NCBI RefSeq assembly: GCF_003751085.1 | Contig: NZ_RJJY01000001.1 | Span: 1,984,001-2,048,000, forward strand | From: Micromonospora sp. Llam0 | GTDB taxonomy: Bacteria > Actinomycetota > Actinomycetes > Mycobacteriales > Micromonosporaceae | Direction of reading: 5' to 3' | Length of the DNA stretch: 64,000 nucleotides | Part shown: piece by piece, positions 1 to 8,678 of the stretch | Layout of the letters: every line of letters starts with the position of its first letter | How positions within the stretch are numbered: position 1 is the first letter of the stretch | Notes under the pieces: model-generated | The model's database searches: none | The model's input: the letters and a program-made list of their open reading frames with translations, nothing else | Told to the model about the DNA's origin: nothing | Program-made: the position numbers and the translations under genes

Positions 1-192
1 GTGCTGGCCAGCGGGGACAGCCTGGACGGGGAGATGCCGGCCGGGGACTTCGTCCGGTGGGCCCGGCAGGTCGCCGACATGCTCGGGCAGCTGGCCCAGG
101 CCCGGGGTACGTCGCCGCAGTTGGCGCGGACCGCGGCGCAGGCGGTGTCCGCGCTGCAGCGCGGCGTGCTGGCGTACCAGATGACGGGGTGA
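1..192 (+). CDS. C-terminus of a HelY-like DEAD/DEAH helicase (partial)
   Basis: Only the last 63 codons are in the window. The fragment carries the AGDFVRWARQVADMLGQL stretch and ends in a GVLAYQ-type tail. This matches the end of the DSHCT domain of Ski2/Mtr4-like helicases, which actinobacteria carry as HelY, an ATP-dependent RNA/DNA helicase. A 5'-3' exonuclease gene lies 1 kb away, and these two genes are neighbours in mycobacteria too, which supports the call. The helicase core is upstream of the window, so its ATPase motifs cannot be checked. The call rests on a short tail. Confidence 0.65.
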   Translation: MLASGDSLDGEMPAGDFVRWARQVADMLGQLAQARGTSPQLARTAAQAVSALQRGVLAYQMTG

Positions 193-361
193 CTGCCGGT
201 CGACGGTCGAACTGCGTGCCGTAGTCGCCGGTACCGGTGGTGCGTCACAATGTCGACACGGCCCGGCGAAACAACCGAACGATCGCTTGCGAAGACCCTT
301 TCTGCTGCTCACCATCGGTCCGGGGAGTACCAGCCTGTGGTTCGGGCCTGAGGGGGCGGAC

Positions 362-1258
362 GTGGCAGAGATCGATCATTTCGAATATGGCTTCATTACG
401 CCAACGCTGAGCTACGCGTTGTCGGTGCTCGGTTCGTTTCTCGGACTGATCTGCGCCGTGCGGGTCCGCGAGTCGAATACCCCGGGCCGGCGGGCCTGGT
501 GGCTGTCGCTGTCGGCCTTCGCGATCGGTGGCACCGCCATCTGGACCATGCATTTCATGGCGATGCTCGGCTTCAGCGTGGCCGGCACCCAGATCCGGTA
601 CGACATCGCGATCACCATCGCCAGCGCGGTGATCGCGATCGCCGCGGTCGCTTTCGGGCTGTTTCTGGTCGGCTTCGGCCGCCCGTCGCTGGTGAAGATC
701 CTGCTCGGTGGGGTCATCACCGGCCTGGGCGTGGCCGCGATGCACTACACCGGGATGGCCGCGATGCGGCTCAACGGCGACATCGACTACGCCCCGGGCC
801 GGGTGACCCTGTCCGTGGTGATCGCGGTGATCGCGGCGACGGTGGCGCTGTGGCTGGCGGTCACGGTCCGCCGGCCGCTGGCGATGACCGGGTCCGCGCT
901 GCTGATGGGCGTCGCGGTCAACGGCATGCACTTCACCGGCATGACGGCGATGTCGGTGCACCTGCACGAGCCGACCGGCGTGCTCAACGGTGCGACCGCG
1001 GCCACCTTGCTGGTACCGATCGGCGTGGCGGTGCTGCTCGTGGTGATCGGCCTGGTGTACGCGGTGCTGTCGGCCCCGACCGAGGAGGACCGGGCGGCGG
1101 CGGCGTACCTCGACGCGCGGATCGCCGAGCGGCGCAGCACCCCACCGCCGCCCCCGGCTCGGCCGAACGGGTTCACCCCGCTGCGCAGCGGCTCGAACAC
1201 CAGCGGTGAGCAGAATGCGTCGAGCCGCTCAGGCGGGTTCAACGGGTTCAACGCCTGA
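362..1258 (+). CDS. MHYT-domain integral membrane sensor protein
   Basis: A membrane protein of about 298 residues with seven predicted hydrophobic spans. Three MHYT-type motifs (MHFM near residue 63, MHYT near 127, MHFT near 189) sit at helix ends. In this family the motif residues are proposed to bind a metal, probably copper, for sensing a diatomic gas or redox state. No GGDEF, EAL or kinase output domain is attached; the tail is a Pro/Ser/Asn-rich cytoplasmic extension. The GTG at 362 was chosen because the 25 codons before it encode no helix. The last 30 bases overlap the convergent exonuclease gene. Confidence 0.85.
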   Translation: MAEIDHFEYGFITPTLSYALSVLGSFLGLICAVRVRESNTPGRRAWWLSLSAFAIGGTAIWTMHFMAMLGFSVAGTQIRYDIAITIASAVIAIAAVAFGLFLVGFGRPSLVKILLGGVITGLGVAAMHYTGMAAMRLNGDIDYAPGRVTLSVVIAVIAATVALWLAVTVRRPLAMTGSALLMGVAVNGMHFTGMTAMSVHLHEPTGVLNGATAATLLVPIGVAVLLVVIGLVYAVLSAPTEEDRAAAAYLDARIAERRSTPPPPPARPNGFTPLRSGSNTSGEQNASSRSGGFNGFNA

Positions 1259-2206
1259 CCCGGTACCGTCCGTACCGCCGGACCCCCCAGCGCCGAGCGC
1301 CATCGCGTCGACCAGCCGCCGGCAGGAACCCGCGAGGTTCCACCGGTCCGCCAGCTCCATCAGCCGCCCGGGGTCGGCCGGTGCGGTAGGCAGCCGCACC
1401 GGTTCGACCGCCAGGTCGAGGTCCCGGGCCACCCGTACCACGGTCGGCGCGACCGCCAGGTAGTCGCGGGCGGCGGCCAGCCGGGCCCGCAGACCGGGAG
1501 CGAACCCGGACCGTGGGTCGTCCAGCGCCGCGACCAGCCCGGCCAGATCGCCGTACCGCTGCAGCAGCCGCGCGGCGGTCTTGGCGCCCACGCCCGGAAC
1601 TCCCGGCAGGCCGTCGCTCGGGTCGCCGCGCAGCGCGGCGAAGTCGGCGTACCCGGCCGGCGGCACCCCGAACCGCTGCTCGACGGCCGCGCCGTCACAG
1701 TCCTCCAACTTGGCGACCCCCCGGCCGACGTAGAGCAACCGGACCGGGTGGTCGTCGTCGACCAGCTGGAACAGATCCCGGTCGCCGGAGACCACCTCGA
1801 CCGGGCCGGCCTGCCGGGTGGCGAGCGTACCGAGCACGTCGTCGGCCTCGTAGCCGGCCACGCCGACCGCCGGCACTCCCAGCGCGGACAGCACGTCCAG
1901 CAGCACCGGCAGCTGCGGCACCAGGGTGTCCGGGACGATCTCCCCGCCGGTGGGTGCCACCCGGTGTGCCTTGTACGACGGCAGCAGCCGCACCCGCCAG
2001 GCGGGCCGCCAGTCGTGGTCGAGGGCGCAGATCAGCCGTGCCGGGCGCCGCCGGGTGATCAGCGCGGCCAGCATGTCGAGGAAACCGCGTACGGCGTTGA
2101 CCGGTTCGCCGTCGGCGGTGCGGGCGGCGGACTCGGGCACCCCGAAGTACGCCCGGAAGTACAGGCTCGGGGCGTCGACGGCGAGCAGGGGGTCGGATCG
2201 GTTCAC
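1229..2206 (-). CDS. 5'-3' exonuclease (PIN/FEN-type, PolA N-terminal-like)
   Basis: 325 residues, close to the stand-alone Pol I-type 5' nuclease size. An N-terminal PIN-like fold contains DAPSLYFRAYFG (11-22). The metal-binding acidic residues follow in order: YEADD at 119-123, GDRDLF at 141-146 and RGDPSDGLPGV at 193-203. The helix-hairpin-helix GVPGVGAKTA spans 202-211. The enzyme is expected to trim 5' ends or flaps in replication and repair. The C-terminus beyond residue 300 is a Gly/Glu-rich tail overlapping the MHYT gene. The ATG at 2206 precedes the PIN fold directly. Confidence 0.93.
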   Translation of the reverse strand: MNRSDPLLAVDAPSLYFRAYFGVPESAARTADGEPVNAVRGFLDMLAALITRRRPARLICALDHDWRPAWRVRLLPSYKAHRVAPTGGEIVPDTLVPQLPVLLDVLSALGVPAVGVAGYEADDVLGTLATRQAGPVEVVSGDRDLFQLVDDDHPVRLLYVGRGVAKLEDCDGAAVEQRFGVPPAGYADFAALRGDPSDGLPGVPGVGAKTAARLLQRYGDLAGLVAALDDPRSGFAPGLRARLAAARDYLAVAPTVVRVARDLDLAVEPVRLPTAPADPGRLMELADRWNLAGSCRRLVDAMALGAGGSGGTDGTGSGVEPVEPA

Positions 2207-2284
2207 GCGCTACAGCCTCGCACAGCCCGGTGACACCGCCGGTTGTCCGGCCCGGCAGTCGGGGCGGTGCGGCAGGCTGCCGAC

Positions 2285-3424
2285 ATGAGCTTCCTGCCCG
2301 GCCTGGAGCTGAGCCGCCGGTTTCACCACGCGGTGGTTGCGCCGACGATCGCCGCCCGGTTTCCCCGGCTGCGCTACGCCGCAGCCCGGATGGACACCGG
2401 TTCGGAGCTGTTCGGGTTCGACACGGAACGCTCCCGCGACCACGACTGGGGCCCACGGGTGCAGGTGTTCCTCGACAGCGCCGACGCCGGCCTGGCCGAC
2501 CAGGTGTGCGCCGCCGTCACCGAGGATCTGCCGGCGTCCTTCCTGGGCTTCCCGACCAGGTTCGCGCCGGACGCCGACCGCAGTCTGGGGGTGCCGGCGC
2601 TCGACGGTGCCCGGCACGGGGTGACGGTGACGGACGTGGCTGCCTGGTGCCAGCGGGTGCTGGGCTTCGATCCGGCCGACGGGCCGGGCCGGCTGGACTG
2701 GCTCGCCACCCCCACTCAGCGGCTCGCCGAGTTCACCGCCGGGGATGTGTTCCACGACGCCCTGCCGGACGTGGTGGCCCGGTCGGCCGGGGTGGTCGGT
2801 GGGCTGACCGGTCGCCGCGCGGTTCTCGCCTGGTACCCGCCGGACATCTGGCGGTACGTGCTGGCCGCGGCCTGGGCCCGGGTAGCCGGCGAGGAGCCGT
2901 TCGTCGGCCGGTGCGGGGAGGTCGGCGACGAGATCGGCGGCGCGGTGGTGACCGCCCGGATCGTGCGGGACCTGATGCGGCTGGCGTTGCTGGTCGGCCG
3001 CTGCTATCCGCCGTACCACAAGTGGCTGGGCAGCGCGTTCGCCCGGCTGCCGGACGACGACGGGCTGTGCGCGACGTTGGCCGCGGCGTTGTCGGCGACC
3101 GGATGGAGCGTGCGGCAGCGGCGGCTGTGCCAGGCGTACGAACTGCTGGCGGTGCGGACCAACCAGCTCGCGCTGGCCGCGCCGGTGGAACCGACGGTAC
3201 GGCCGTTCCGGGACCGGCCGTTCCTGGTGCTCGACGCGGCCCGGTTCGCGCGGGCCCTGTGGTCGGCGATCGGTGACCGCGGGCTGCGGGCGGTGCCGGT
3301 GCTGGGGGCGGTGGATCAGGTCGTCGACCACACCGCGCTGCTCACCGATGTCGCGCGGACCCGCATGGTGGTGGGTTGTGCCCTGGGGCTGGACCACGAC
3401 GGGACGCAGCCAAACGAACGTTAA
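2285..3424 (+). CDS. DUF4037 nucleotidyltransferase-like protein
   Basis: About 379 residues starting at the ATG that begins MSFLPGLELSRRF. The segment MDTGSELFGFDTERSRDHDW near residues 36-55 has the Gly-Ser plus spaced acidic pattern of nucleotidyltransferase-fold proteins and is the DUF4037 hallmark. The remainder is helical and ends in a DUF4037-type C-terminal region. Substrate and reaction are unknown. An alternative GTG start at 2243 adds 14 residues with no recognisable content. It lies divergent from the exonuclease gene and 80 bp upstream of an acyl-CoA dehydrogenase gene. Confidence 0.8.
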   Translation: MSFLPGLELSRRFHHAVVAPTIAARFPRLRYAAARMDTGSELFGFDTERSRDHDWGPRVQVFLDSADAGLADQVCAAVTEDLPASFLGFPTRFAPDADRSLGVPALDGARHGVTVTDVAAWCQRVLGFDPADGPGRLDWLATPTQRLAEFTAGDVFHDALPDVVARSAGVVGGLTGRRAVLAWYPPDIWRYVLAAAWARVAGEEPFVGRCGEVGDEIGGAVVTARIVRDLMRLALLVGRCYPPYHKWLGSAFARLPDDDGLCATLAAALSATGWSVRQRRLCQAYELLAVRTNQLALAAPVEPTVRPFRDRPFLVLDAARFARALWSAIGDRGLRAVPVLGAVDQVVDHTALLTDVARTRMVVGCALGLDHDGTQPNER

Positions 3425-3505
3425 GCTGGTGGGGTGTCGATCGGCACCGCCGGCCCGCCACAGCGGACCGGCGCCGGCCCGCTCACCACCCTGGAGCGCA
3501 CCACC

Positions 3506-4645
3506 ATGACCGTCGAACGCGTCCTGCCCACGCCCGAGGCATACGACCTGATCGAGTTGGCCACCGAGCTCGCCGACCGGGAGCTGGCCGGCCGGGCCGC
3601 CGATTTCGAGGCGCGGGCCGAATTCCCCCGGGAGGTGGTCCGCACCCTCGGCCGGGCCGGCCTGCTCGGCCTGCCGTTCGCGGAGTCCGACGGCGGCGCG
3701 GGCCAGCCCTACGAGGTGTATCTGCAGGTGCTGGAGGTGCTGGCCAGCCGCTGGTTGGCGGTCGCCGAGGCGGTCAGCGTGCACACGTTGTCCTGCTATC
3801 CGGTGGCCGAGTACGGCAGCGACCGGCAACGGAAGCTGCTGCCGGAGATGCTCGGCGGTGAGTTGCTCGGCGCGTACTGCCTCAGTGAGCCACAGGGCGG
3901 GTCGGACGCGGCGGCGCTGACCACCCGGGCGGTTCGCGACGGCGACGAGTACGTGGTGTCGGGGACGAAGGCGTGGATCACCCATGCCGCGGTGGCCGAC
4001 TTCTACAACGTCTTCTGCCGCACCGGCGGACCTGGAACGCGGGGCATCTCGTGTCTGTTCGTCCCGGCCGGCACCGCCGGCGTGCTGCCGCAGCCGGCGG
4101 AGCGCACCATGGGCCTGCGCTCCTCCCCGGTCGCCCAACTGGTGTTCGACCAGGCCAGGGTGCCGGCGGATCACCTGGTCGGTGCCGCGGGCACCGGCTT
4201 CGGTGTGGCGATGTCCGCGCTGGCCGCCGGCCGGCTGGGGATCGCCGCCTGCGCGGTCGGGCTGGCCCAGGCGGCGCTCGACCACGCGGTCGGCTACGCC
4301 CGGCAGCGGGAGCAGTTCGGCCGGCCGATCATCGACCTGCAGGGGCTGGGGTTCCTGCTGGCGGACATGGCCACCCAGGTGTCGGCCGCCCGGGCGGTGA
4401 CCCTGGCCGCGGCCCGGTTGCGCGACGCCGGTCGGGCGTACGCCGTCGAGGCGGCCAAGGCCAAGCTGTTCGCCACCGACGTCGCGATGAAGGTCACCGT
4501 CGACGCGGTCCAGGTGCTCGGCGGGTACGGCTACGTGGCCGACCATCCGGTGGAGCGGTACCTGCGGGAGGCGAAGGTGCTGCAGATCGTGGAGGGGACG
4601 AACCAGATCCAGCGGGTGGTGATCTCCCGGGCACTGGCCCGGTGA
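3506..4645 (+). CDS. acyl-CoA dehydrogenase
   Basis: About 379 residues, the usual size for a soluble FAD-dependent acyl-CoA dehydrogenase. Visible family motifs are YCLSEPQGGSDAAA (FAD/substrate loop), GTKAWITHA, the YARQREQFGRPI signature, the VLGGYGY loop, and C-terminal VEGTNQIQRVVISRAL, whose Glu is the usual catalytic base. It would oxidise an acyl-CoA to the 2-enoyl-CoA and pass electrons to ETF. The ATG at 3506 was preferred to the GTG at 3434 because CTGGAG lies about 10 nt upstream. The Lrp-type regulator gene starts 16 bp after the stop, suggesting one transcript. Confidence 0.93.
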   Translation: MTVERVLPTPEAYDLIELATELADRELAGRAADFEARAEFPREVVRTLGRAGLLGLPFAESDGGAGQPYEVYLQVLEVLASRWLAVAEAVSVHTLSCYPVAEYGSDRQRKLLPEMLGGELLGAYCLSEPQGGSDAAALTTRAVRDGDEYVVSGTKAWITHAAVADFYNVFCRTGGPGTRGISCLFVPAGTAGVLPQPAERTMGLRSSPVAQLVFDQARVPADHLVGAAGTGFGVAMSALAAGRLGIAACAVGLAQAALDHAVGYARQREQFGRPIIDLQGLGFLLADMATQVSAARAVTLAAARLRDAGRAYAVEAAKAKLFATDVAMKVTVDAVQVLGGYGYVADHPVERYLREAKVLQIVEGTNQIQRVVISRALAR

Positions 4646-4661
4646 CGGTAGGTTTCTCGCC

Positions 4662-5105
4662 GTGGAAGAGACCGATCGCGCTATCGTCGCCGCGCTGACC
4701 ACCGACGGCCGCGTGTCGTACACCGATTTGGCCGAGCGGGTGGGCCTGTCGGTGTCGGCGGTTCATCAGCGGGTGCGCCGGCTGGAGCAGCGCGGGGTGG
4801 TCAACGGCTACACCGCCCGGGTGTCGTACGAGGCGGTGGGGCTGCCGTTGAGCGCGTTCGTCGCGATCCGGCCGCTGGACCCTTCCCAGCCGGACGACGC
4901 CCCGGAACGGCTGTCGCATCTGGCGGAGATCGACTCCTGCTATTCGGTGGCGGGGGAGGACTTCTACCTGTTGCTGGTCCGGGTAGCGAGCCCGGCTGAC
5001 CTGGAACGGCTGCTGCAGGAGATTCGGACGGCGGCGAACGTCACCACTCGGACGACAGTGGTGCTGTCCACTCCGTACGAGTCGCGTCCGCCGAAGCTGG
5101 TCTGA
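4662..5105 (+). CDS. Lrp/AsnC-family transcriptional regulator
   Basis: 147 residues with the classic Lrp layout. An N-terminal winged HTH (ETDRAIVAALTTDGRVSYTDLAERVGLSVSAVHQRVRRLEQRGVV) is followed by the alpha/beta RAM (AsnC) ligand-binding domain, here SAFVAIRPLD through the VAGEDFYLLLVRV core. Such proteins bind amino acids and regulate nearby metabolic genes as octamers. It follows the acyl-CoA dehydrogenase gene by 16 bp, so branched-chain amino acid breakdown is a reasonable but unproven target. The start is a GTG at 4662. Confidence 0.93.
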   Translation: MEETDRAIVAALTTDGRVSYTDLAERVGLSVSAVHQRVRRLEQRGVVNGYTARVSYEAVGLPLSAFVAIRPLDPSQPDDAPERLSHLAEIDSCYSVAGEDFYLLLVRVASPADLERLLQEIRTAANVTTRTTVVLSTPYESRPPKLV

Positions 5106-5192
5106 GTCTGCCGCCTGGCGGTGCTCGTCACGGCCGTGGATGCAGGGCTCTTCCTATCGTCCTAGGACGCACTAGACATCGTGCTCCGCACC

Positions 5193-5217
5193 GTTTGAAG
5201 CCCACGACACCGGGCAT
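5193..5217 (+). promoter_or_regulatory. candidate stress-sigma promoter upstream of csbD
   Basis: GTTT at 5193-5196 and GGGCAT at 5212-5217 are separated by 15 nt. This resembles the actinobacterial SigB/SigF-type consensus GTTT-N14-16-GGGTA(C/T). The predicted transcription start would leave a leader of roughly 50 nt before the CsbD start at 5273. CsbD genes belong to general-stress regulons elsewhere. Call made by pattern only. Confidence 0.5.
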
Positions 5218-5272
5218 GCGGGAAGCACGGACGGAAACCGTTCGGTCAGGACCGCGATAGGAGTGATCGACC

Positions 5273-5467
5273 ATGGGCATGACCGACAAGGCACGCAACA
5301 AGGCCGAGGAGCTCAAGGGCCAGGCGAAGGAGCGCTACGGCGCGGCGACCGACAACGAGCAGATGCGGGCTGAGGGCGCCGCCGAGGCGAGTAAGGCCCG
5401 GACCAAGGACGCGGGGGAGCACGCGAAGGACGCCGGCCGGAACGTACGGGACGCGTTCAGCGGCTGA
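5273..5467 (+). CDS. CsbD-family stress-response protein
   Basis: 64 residues, highly charged and Ala/Lys/Glu-rich, starting MGMTDKARNKAEELKGQAKE, the hallmark of the CsbD family of small stress-induced proteins. It is predicted to be largely helical or disordered and cytosolic; its molecular role is unknown. AGGAGTG about 7 nt upstream of the ATG fits a ribosome-binding site, and a stress-sigma-like promoter lies at 5193-5217. The convergent KamA-family gene ends 15 bp downstream. Confidence 0.9.
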   Translation: MGMTDKARNKAEELKGQAKERYGAATDNEQMRAEGAAEASKARTKDAGEHAKDAGRNVRDAFSG

Positions 5468-5482
5468 CGAGCAGCGGCCGGA

Positions 5483-6874
5483 TCAGCCGGTGGTGGTCGT
5501 CCGTTGCCGGGACCACCACCGCTGTCCGGACTCCGGCAGCGTGTCGATCGGGTCGTAGTACGGGTACCGCCGCCCCAGGTCGTCGTCGGTGCCGTCGAGC
5601 GAGGTGCGGTAGTTCTTGGTCCAGTACGAGATGCCGTGCTCCCGGTCGTACTCGGTGAGCATGTGCACCCAGCGCTTGCCGACCAGCGGCACGTCGCACA
5701 CGATCCGTGGGGTGGCGTAGCCCGGCAGATAACCCATCAGGTCGTGCTGTAACTGTTGCGCGGTCCGGACCGGGACCCGCCAGTGCTCGGCGTTGGGGAT
5801 CATGTCGCAGAGATAGAAGTAGTACGGCAGGATGCCGGCTTCGCCCTGGAGCGCGAAACACAGGTCGAGCAGGCTGTGCAGGTCGGCGTTGACGCCGCGC
5901 ATCAGCACTCCCTGGTTGCGGACGTCGCGGATGCCCACGTCGAGCGCGGTCTGGGCGGCTCGGGCGACCAGCGGGGTGAGTGACTGCACGTGGTTGACGT
6001 GGGTGTGGATGGCGAGGTTGACGCCGCGGCTGGCGGCAGTGCGGGCAACGCGTTCCAGGCCGGCCACGACATCGGGTTGCAGCCAGTGCTGGGGTAGGCC
6101 CATGAGCGCCTTGGTGGCCAGCCGGATGTCGCGGATGCTGTCGATCTCCAGCAGGCTCTGCAGGTAGCTTTCGAGATGCCGCCAGGGGAGGTTGGCCACG
6201 TCGCCGCCGGAGACGACGACGTCGCGGACTCCGGGGTGCCCGCGCAGGTAGTCGAGATGTGCCTGGTAGCGGTTGGTGGGCTTCAGGGTCAGGCGGAGTT
6301 TGTCGATGGTCGGGGTGGAGTTGCCGACCAGGTCCATCCGGGTGCAGTGCCCGCAGTACTGCGGGCAGGTGGCGAGGAGTTCGGCGAGGACCTTGGTCGG
6401 GTAGCGGTGGGTCAGTCCTTCCGCCACCCACATGTCGTGTTCGTGCAGCGAGTCGCGGCTGGCGTACGGGTGGGACGGCCAGTCGGTCCGGCGGTCGCTG
6501 GCCAGCGGGAGCATGTAGCGCCGGATGGGGTCGGCCCGCAGGGAGTCGCCGTCGGGTGCGCTGACCGGCACCATCGTGTTGATCATCTGCGGGGTGACCA
6601 GCATGGACATGGTGGCGTGTCGGCTCTGATCGGCGCCGAGTTCGGCGTAGAAGTCGTCGTCGACGAGGTCGCCGAGGACGGCGTGCAGTTGGGCGACGGT
6701 CTTGACGCAGTGGGCCCGTTGCCACTGGGCGGACTGCCACTGGTCGGGGGTGACGTCGCGCCAGCCGGGTAGTCGGGTCCAGTCGGGTTCGACGAGTTCG
6801 CGGCGCTGGTATTCGTACGGCTGGGGCAGCGTCGGGGTGGTTCCGGGGCTGTCCGCCGAGTTGGGTTGCGGCAT
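5483..6874 (-). CDS. KamA-family radical SAM enzyme (lysine 2,3-aminomutase-like)
   Basis: 463 residues. The radical SAM cluster motif is C170-PQY-C174-GH-C177, i.e. CxxxCxxC as in lysine 2,3-aminomutase. Other family landmarks are present: VVSGGDVANLP, HTHVNHVQSLTP, the RGVNAD loop, and YYFYLCDMIPNAEHWRVPV with the conserved Cys-Asp. The canonical PLP-lysine segment DAPGGGGK is replaced by CDVPLVGKRW: the Lys is kept and the glycine run is lost. The protein could migrate the alpha-amino group of lysine or another amino acid. The changed PLP loop makes the substrate uncertain. No beta-amino-acid pathway genes are adjacent. Confidence 0.85.
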   Translation of the reverse strand: MPQPNSADSPGTTPTLPQPYEYQRRELVEPDWTRLPGWRDVTPDQWQSAQWQRAHCVKTVAQLHAVLGDLVDDDFYAELGADQSRHATMSMLVTPQMINTMVPVSAPDGDSLRADPIRRYMLPLASDRRTDWPSHPYASRDSLHEHDMWVAEGLTHRYPTKVLAELLATCPQYCGHCTRMDLVGNSTPTIDKLRLTLKPTNRYQAHLDYLRGHPGVRDVVVSGGDVANLPWRHLESYLQSLLEIDSIRDIRLATKALMGLPQHWLQPDVVAGLERVARTAASRGVNLAIHTHVNHVQSLTPLVARAAQTALDVGIRDVRNQGVLMRGVNADLHSLLDLCFALQGEAGILPYYFYLCDMIPNAEHWRVPVRTAQQLQHDLMGYLPGYATPRIVCDVPLVGKRWVHMLTEYDREHGISYWTKNYRTSLDGTDDDLGRRYPYYDPIDTLPESGQRWWSRQRTTTTG

Positions 6875-7055
6875 CGGTCCTCCTGGCTCGGTGCGTCCGG
6901 TGGGGCGTACCGCACTCCTGGATAATTTCCTGTGTGTTGACTAGTCTGCCGTAAGTCTTCCGGTCTTGCTAGGTGCTAGGTGGTGATTCGGTTGTCCATC
7001 GGTGGCTCCGACGGGCCGCTGTCGTCTCCCGCGCAGGTGGCGGCAGACTGAGCTG

Positions 7056-8678
7056 ATGACGACTCGTACGGTGGGTTCGGAGGCCGGGCTGCCCGTGGTG
7101 CTGTACCGGGGCGGCAGGTTGTACTGCCCGGCGGTGCCGGGAGCGACGGCGTTGGTGGTGCGTGACGGCCGGATCGGCTGGTTGGGTGCGGACGTGGACG
7201 CGCCACCGGCGGACGTCGTGGTCGACCTGGCCGGCGCGCTGGTGACTCCGGCCTTCGTCGACGCGCATGTGCACGCGACCGATACCGGTCTGGTGCTGTC
7301 CGGCCTGGATCTGTCGTCGGTGCGTTCGCCGGCCGAGCTGGTCGACCGGGTGGCCGGCTTTGCGGCGGGGCTGCCGGCTGACGCGGTGGTGCTGGGGCAC
7401 GGGTGGGACGAGTCGACGTGGCAGCGGCCGGTGCCGCCGGACGCGGGGCAGTTGTCGGCGGCGTCGGGCGGACGGCGGGTGTACCTGTCTCAGGCGTCGA
7501 TCCATTCGGCGTTGGTGTCGTCGGAGATGCTGGCGGCGGTGCCGGGCCTGGCGGAACGCTCCGATCCGCCAGGGTGGGTGCGGGAGGACGACCATCACGC
7601 GGTGCGGGCGGTGGCGTTCGGGTCGTTGACTTCGGCGCAGCGCAGCTCGGCGCAGCGGGCCGCGTTGGCTGCGGCGGCCGGGGCGGGTATCGCGGCGGTG
7701 CACGAGTGCGGCGGTCCGCAGACGTCGTCGGAGTCCGACTTCGTCGGCGTGTTGGCGATGTCGGGCGACGGCCTGCCGGAGGTGTACGGGTACTGGGGGG
7801 AGTTTCTGGGCGCGGCCCGGGCACGGGAGCTGGGTGCGGTGGCCGCCGGTGGTGACCTGTACGCGGACGGCGCGTTGGGGTCGCGGACGGCGTACCTGTC
7901 GCAGCCGTACGTCGACGACGGTGGCTGTGGCAGTTGTTTCCTGGACGCCGGTCAGGTCGCCGCGCATCTGGTGGACTGTGTCCGCTCGGGGGTGCAGGGT
8001 GGGTTCCACGCGATCGGTGACGCGGCGGTGGCGGCGGTCGTGGACGGCTTCGCGGTGGCGGCCGGCGAGGTCGGGGTGGAGCGGTTGCGGGCCGGCCGGC
8101 ACCGGGTGGAGCACGTCGAGCTGGTCGACAAGCGGTTGATCGGGGCGTTCGTCGAGTTCGGGGTGGTGGCCAGTGTGCAGCCGGCGTTCGACCGGTTGTG
8201 GGGTGGTGAGAGTCAGATGTACGCGGCCCGGCTGGGCGTGGACCGGGCGTTGGCGTCGAATCCGTTCGGGGCGTTGCACGGGGTGGGTGTCACGTTGGCG
8301 TTCGGTTCGGACTCGCCGGTGACGCCGCTGGATCCGTGGGGTGGGGTGCGGGCCGCGGCTTCGCATTTCAATCCGGCGTCGCGGTTGGCGGTTCGGTCGG
8401 CGTTCGCCGCGCACACCAGGGGCGGTTGGCGGGCGTTGCCGCCGGGTGTGGTGCGGACCGCGCAGGAGGGGGCGTTGGCGCTGGGTGCGGCGGCGACGTT
8501 CGCGGTGTGGGAGACGCCGGCGGGTGTGTCGGCGGACGGTCTGCCGGTCCTGGTCGCGGAGGATCCGGCGCTGCGTGGGCCGGCGGATCCGACGCCGTTG
8601 CCGCGGTGTCTGCGGACGGTGCTGCGGGGTCGGGAGATCTTCGTGGCGCCGGATCGGGCGGCGGCCGGCGTGGGGTGA
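7056..8678 (+). CDS. amidohydrolase family 3 metal-dependent hydrolase
   Basis: About 540 residues, the standard length for YtcJ-like amidohydrolase family 3 proteins. The metal-binding DAHVHATDTG follows the first beta-sandwich half. HGWDEST is typical of family 3, and later metal-ligand regions are seen at GFHAIGDAA and RVEHVELV. SDSPVTPLDPWGGVRAA is the C-terminal catalytic-Asp region. The enzyme probably hydrolyses an N-acyl or amide substrate, but the natural substrate is not predictable. The ATG at 7056 begins MTTRTVGSEAG; the longer GTG-start option at 7002 adds unconserved sequence. Confidence 0.9.
   Translation: MTTRTVGSEAGLPVVLYRGGRLYCPAVPGATALVVRDGRIGWLGADVDAPPADVVVDLAGALVTPAFVDAHVHATDTGLVLSGLDLSSVRSPAELVDRVAGFAAGLPADAVVLGHGWDESTWQRPVPPDAGQLSAASGGRRVYLSQASIHSALVSSEMLAAVPGLAERSDPPGWVREDDHHAVRAVAFGSLTSAQRSSAQRAALAAAAGAGIAAVHECGGPQTSSESDFVGVLAMSGDGLPEVYGYWGEFLGAARARELGAVAAGGDLYADGALGSRTAYLSQPYVDDGGCGSCFLDAGQVAAHLVDCVRSGVQGGFHAIGDAAVAAVVDGFAVAAGEVGVERLRAGRHRVEHVELVDKRLIGAFVEFGVVASVQPAFDRLWGGESQMYAARLGVDRALASNPFGALHGVGVTLAFGSDSPVTPLDPWGGVRAAASHFNPASRLAVRSAFAAHTRGGWRALPPGVVRTAQEGALALGAAATFAVWETPAGVSADGLPVLVAEDPALRGPADPTPLPRCLRTVLRGREIFVAPDRAAAGVG

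Noticed and set aside
2210..4723. 837-codon open frame on the minus strand
   Set aside because: Antisense to the DUF4037 and acyl-CoA dehydrogenase genes; low-complexity His/Arg/Gly composition typical of GC-rich shadow frames.
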